Source: Myxococcales bacterium
Lineage (GTDB): Bacteria > Myxococcota_A > UBA9160 > UBA4427
Assembly (NCBI GenBank): GCA_012960035.1
Contig: DUBZ01000071.1
Span: forward strand, 35,559-99,558
Length of the DNA: 64,000 bases
Direction: 5' to 3'
Position 1 is the first letter of the stretch. The number at the start of each line of letters is the position of its first letter. Both the position numbers and the translations under genes were made by a program. The notes under the pieces are model-generated. The model made no database searches and was not told where the DNA came from. It saw only the letters and a program-made list of their open reading frames with translations. Positions 62,286 to 64,000 of the stretch are shown piece by piece.

Positions 62286-62452
62286 CCGAGACTCCCATAC
62301 CCATGTGTAAGGACCGAACCCGAGTCGTTGCCCGAGCGGATCGCGATGATACGAGATCGATGGGACCGTATCACAGCACCCTGAAACTCGCGTTCCCAAT
62401 GCAACGTTGAGCGAGGCCAGTACCACCGTTTTTGCACTGACCTTTCGCAGCC

Positions 62453-62626
62453 ATGGCCGGACTCTTTGTCGCCCTCGCCTTTGAACGACTCGCTAGAAAC
62501 AAAGACATTCAAGCCGCGATTGCCTTTTGTTGCGTCGGCTTTACGATGCTCGTCGCTGCACCCGCGGCGGTGGGCGCAGCGCTAGTGCTGCTGTTCGTGC
62601 GAAACTCCGTGCGAGCGAACGATTAG
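62453..62626 (+). CDS. Predicted 57-residue single-pass membrane protein
   Basis: ATG 62453 to TAG 62626 encodes 57 residues: MAGLFVALAFERLARNKDIQ, then a hydrophobic segment around 21-50 (FTMLVAAPAAVGAALVLLFV), ending RNSVRAND. It has the topology of a small bitopic inner-membrane protein. Ribosome-binding support is weak. It is on the plus strand between divergent and remnant genes; its product is not recognised. Confidence 0.4.
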   Translation: MAGLFVALAFERLARNKDIQAAIAFCCVGFTMLVAAPAAVGAALVLLFVRNSVRAND

Positions 62627-62700
62627 GTCTCACCTTTAGAATGCTGCGAATAAAGCACCACATAAGCCAAGCCATCGTCCAACACGAAAGGAGAAACTCC

Positions 62701-62901
62701 ATGCCACACGTACTCGAACTGCTCGCCAGCGGGTACGGCCTCGTCGAAGAGCTTGGCACCCGACCCGACGGCAACGATCTAGCCGAACACCACGGTCTTG
62801 TTGTTGTGCACGATCACTCGGTCTTCGAGGTGACATCGCACGCCACGAGAAAGCACGCTGCGCTCGACGTCGCGGCCCCGGGTCACCATGTCCCTTGCTG
62901 A
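62701..62901 (+). pseudogene. SMP-30/gluconolactonase-like gene remnant
   Basis: ATG 62701 has a strong AAGGAG ribosome site. The peptide begins MPHVLELLASGYGLVEELGT, which resembles the start of SMP-30/gluconolactonase family proteins (LASGYGL.EGPR.D..GNLYFSDV), but the similarity breaks after RPDGND. The rest of the frame, 66 residues to the stop, is antisense to the 3' end of purU. Family members are about 290 residues, so most of the gene is missing. It is read as a truncated remnant whose translation start survives. Confidence 0.45.
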
Positions 62902-63633
62902 TGCGGCATGGTCCACACGAATGACGTCCTGCTCGATAATGGGCCCCGCGTCGAGATCTTCGGTCACATAGTGACAGGTCGCGCCGATGAGCTTCACCCC
63001 GTGGTCGTAAGCCGCGTGGTACGGCTTAGCGCCGCTAAACGACGGCAAGAACCCGTGATGGATGTTGATGATCTGCTCGTCGTACTTCGCGCACAAATGC
63101 GGGGGCATGATCTGCATAAAGCGCGCGAGCACGATCACTTCGGGTTGTTCTTTTTCTAGACACTGCTCGATCTCTTCAAAGGCCGCAGCCTTGGTGTCCT
63201 TCGTCATCGGAATGTGGTGATAGTCGATGCCGTGCATCGCAGTGAGGTCGGCGCAATCTGGGTGGTTCGAGATCACCGAAGTAATTTCGATGTTGTATTC
63301 CCCGATGCGCCAGCGATGGAAAATATCTGACAGACAATGGTCGTGCTTGCTCACCAACAACGCGACCTTCTTGGGTTGCCTGCGGTCGGTAATCTTCCAT
63401 TCCATGTCGAAGCGTTCTGCGATCGGGACGAAGCGCTCTCGAAACTCTTCGATGCTGCTCGGGATCGAGTCCGCGCGCATTTCTTGGCGCATGAAGAAAA
63501 TGCCGTCGCGATCGTCCGAATGATGGTGGGCTTCGGTGATCCATCCGCCCTGTTCGGCGAGGAAGGTGCTCACCGCCGCCACGATGCCGATGCGGTCGGG
63601 GCATTTCAGGGTCAGTACAAATGTGTCGGGCAC
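62779..63633 (-). CDS. purU: Formyltetrahydrofolate deformylase (PurU)
   Basis: A 284-residue PurU. An N-terminal ACT domain (LTLKCPDRIGIVAAVS) is followed by the formyltransferase-like domain, with ALLVSKHDHCLSDIFHRWRIGE, NIHHGFLPSFSGAKPYHAAY and LDAGPIIEQD containing the Asn-His-Asp catalytic set. It hydrolyses 10-formyl-THF to formate and THF. I choose GTG 63633 because GGAGAAG lies just upstream and the reading VPDTFVLTLKCPDR matches the family start; an ATG eight codons earlier is possible. The C-terminal end is complete (VHNNKTVVFG). Confidence 0.95.
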   Translation of the reverse strand: MPDTFVLTLKCPDRIGIVAAVSTFLAEQGGWITEAHHHSDDRDGIFFMRQEMRADSIPSSIEEFRERFVPIAERFDMEWKITDRRQPKKVALLVSKHDHCLSDIFHRWRIGEYNIEITSVISNHPDCADLTAMHGIDYHHIPMTKDTKAAAFEEIEQCLEKEQPEVIVLARFMQIMPPHLCAKYDEQIINIHHGFLPSFSGAKPYHAAYDHGVKLIGATCHYVTEDLDAGPIIEQDVIRVDHAASARDMVTRGRDVERSVLSRGVRCHLEDRVIVHNNKTVVFG

Positions 63634-63802
63634 GTGTCTTCTCCGATTTCGAGCCATCTCGAGCTCTGAGCGCGAAAGTTACATCAAGGGCCCGGGCTCG
63701 GGCCAGCGACCCAACCCGCCTCCCAAGCACCGCAGGCTTATTCGCTGCTACGGTTCGGCCGCAGAGCGAGATCCATCAGCAATACCCGCCGGAGGAATAG
63801 CG

Positions 63803-64000
63803 ATGTTTGCCGAGATATTCACAACTGCTGCGACCGCGGTTGCCGTTTACATGCTGGTGTTCTGGTTTGTCAGCATCGCGCGAAGCAACGTAAGCATTGT
63901 GGACATCGCCTGGGGCGTTGGCTTCGTCATCGTGGCGTGGGTCGTTCACTTGAATGCCGAGCACAGCAACACGCGGAGCACCATTCAGCTTTCGTTCGCG
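63803..64000 (+). CDS. DUF1295 (steroid 5-alpha-reductase-like) membrane protein, 5' part
   Basis: An ATG at 63803 with GGAGGAATAGCG upstream opens a frame that continues to the window edge (66 codons). The sequence MFAEIFTTAATAVAVYMLVF is followed by SNVSIVDIAWGVGFVIVAWV. The segment SIVDIAWG(L/V)GFV is characteristic of DUF1295 proteins related to isoprenylcysteine methyltransferase/steroid 5-alpha-reductase-like membrane enzymes. The remainder is outside the window. Confidence 0.85.
   Translation, partial: MFAEIFTTAATAVAVYMLVFWFVSIARSNVSIVDIAWGVGFVIVAWVVHLNAEHSNTRSTIQLSFA

Noticed and set aside
61155..62384. 409-codon plus-strand frame over DUF3604
   Set aside because: The minus frame has signal peptide and family motifs; the plus frame has none.
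1..64000. Mobile element, prophage or integration signature
   Set aside because: No transposase, integrase, tRNA or flanking repeat was found; gene remnants are the only sign of rearrangement.

Overview
The window is about 64 kb of dense bacterial chromosome, with GC by eye in the high 50s to about 60 %. Features that fit a Gram-negative host are a periplasmic alkaline phosphatase, a lipoprotein-like signal peptide, a tesA/ABC-permease cluster like that of Proteobacteria, and an HAE3-type RND protein. Many luciferase-like (LLM) flavoenzymes, a wax-ester synthase, DUF1214 and DUF3604 proteins and abundant acyl-CoA genes resemble free-living lipid- and hydrocarbon-degrading lineages such as Myxococcota, Binatota-like or other 'deltaproteobacterial' MAGs. 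That taxonomic reading is inference. I see no rRNA, tRNA, CRISPR array, insertion sequence or prophage.

Layout. 0-15 kb is a mosaic of catabolic genes: DUF1214 protein with TetR, sulfotransferase, SDR, a Baeyer-Villiger monooxygenase, crotonase-fold enzymes, a TIM-barrel isomerase, alpha/beta hydrolase, GST, TauD-type dioxygenase, amidohydrolase and amidase. 15-19 kb is a housekeeping-like ABC exporter plus TesA esterase. 19-28.7 kb holds more crotonases, a lipocalin-like protein, a kinase-like protein, a PaaX-type regulator with a fatty acid desaturase, and a molybdopterin oxidoreductase.

28.9-49.7 kb is the core of interest. A five-gene minus-strand operon (CoA ligase, three LLM enzymes, a flavin/Fe-S reductase) and a five-gene plus-strand operon (TetR, a second flavin/Fe-S reductase, a ketosteroid-isomerase-like protein, a fourth LLM enzyme, a 3-ketosteroid-dehydrogenase-like flavoprotein) diverge from one control region at 35.5 kb that carries inverted repeats. 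Next come a tungsten-type aldehyde:ferredoxin oxidoreductase with its own MoaD-like protein, then a six-gene beta-oxidation operon (thiolase, MarR, SDR, enoyl-CoA hydratase, two acyl-CoA dehydrogenases) that ends in a rho-independent terminator. Together these look like a pathway that activates a cyclic or terpenoid/steroid-like acid to its CoA ester, reduces and isomerises the ring, and beta-oxidises the product. The enzyme classes resemble the gut bile-acid (bai) operon, but the substrate is unknown.

50-64 kb contains a haloalkane dehalogenase, alkaline phosphatase, RND transporter with an SRPBCC protein, a TPR membrane protein, wax-ester synthase, a lysine-rich histone-like protein, a DUF3604 protein, PurU and the start of a DUF1295 protein.

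Four gene remnants (CaiB/BaiF CoA-transferase, glyoxalase-like, dienelactone-hydrolase-like, SMP-30-like) lie between intact genes, which suggests active loss and turnover of catabolic genes. Five crotonase-family paralogues differ in their catalytic glutamates; only the one in the beta-oxidation operon keeps both.
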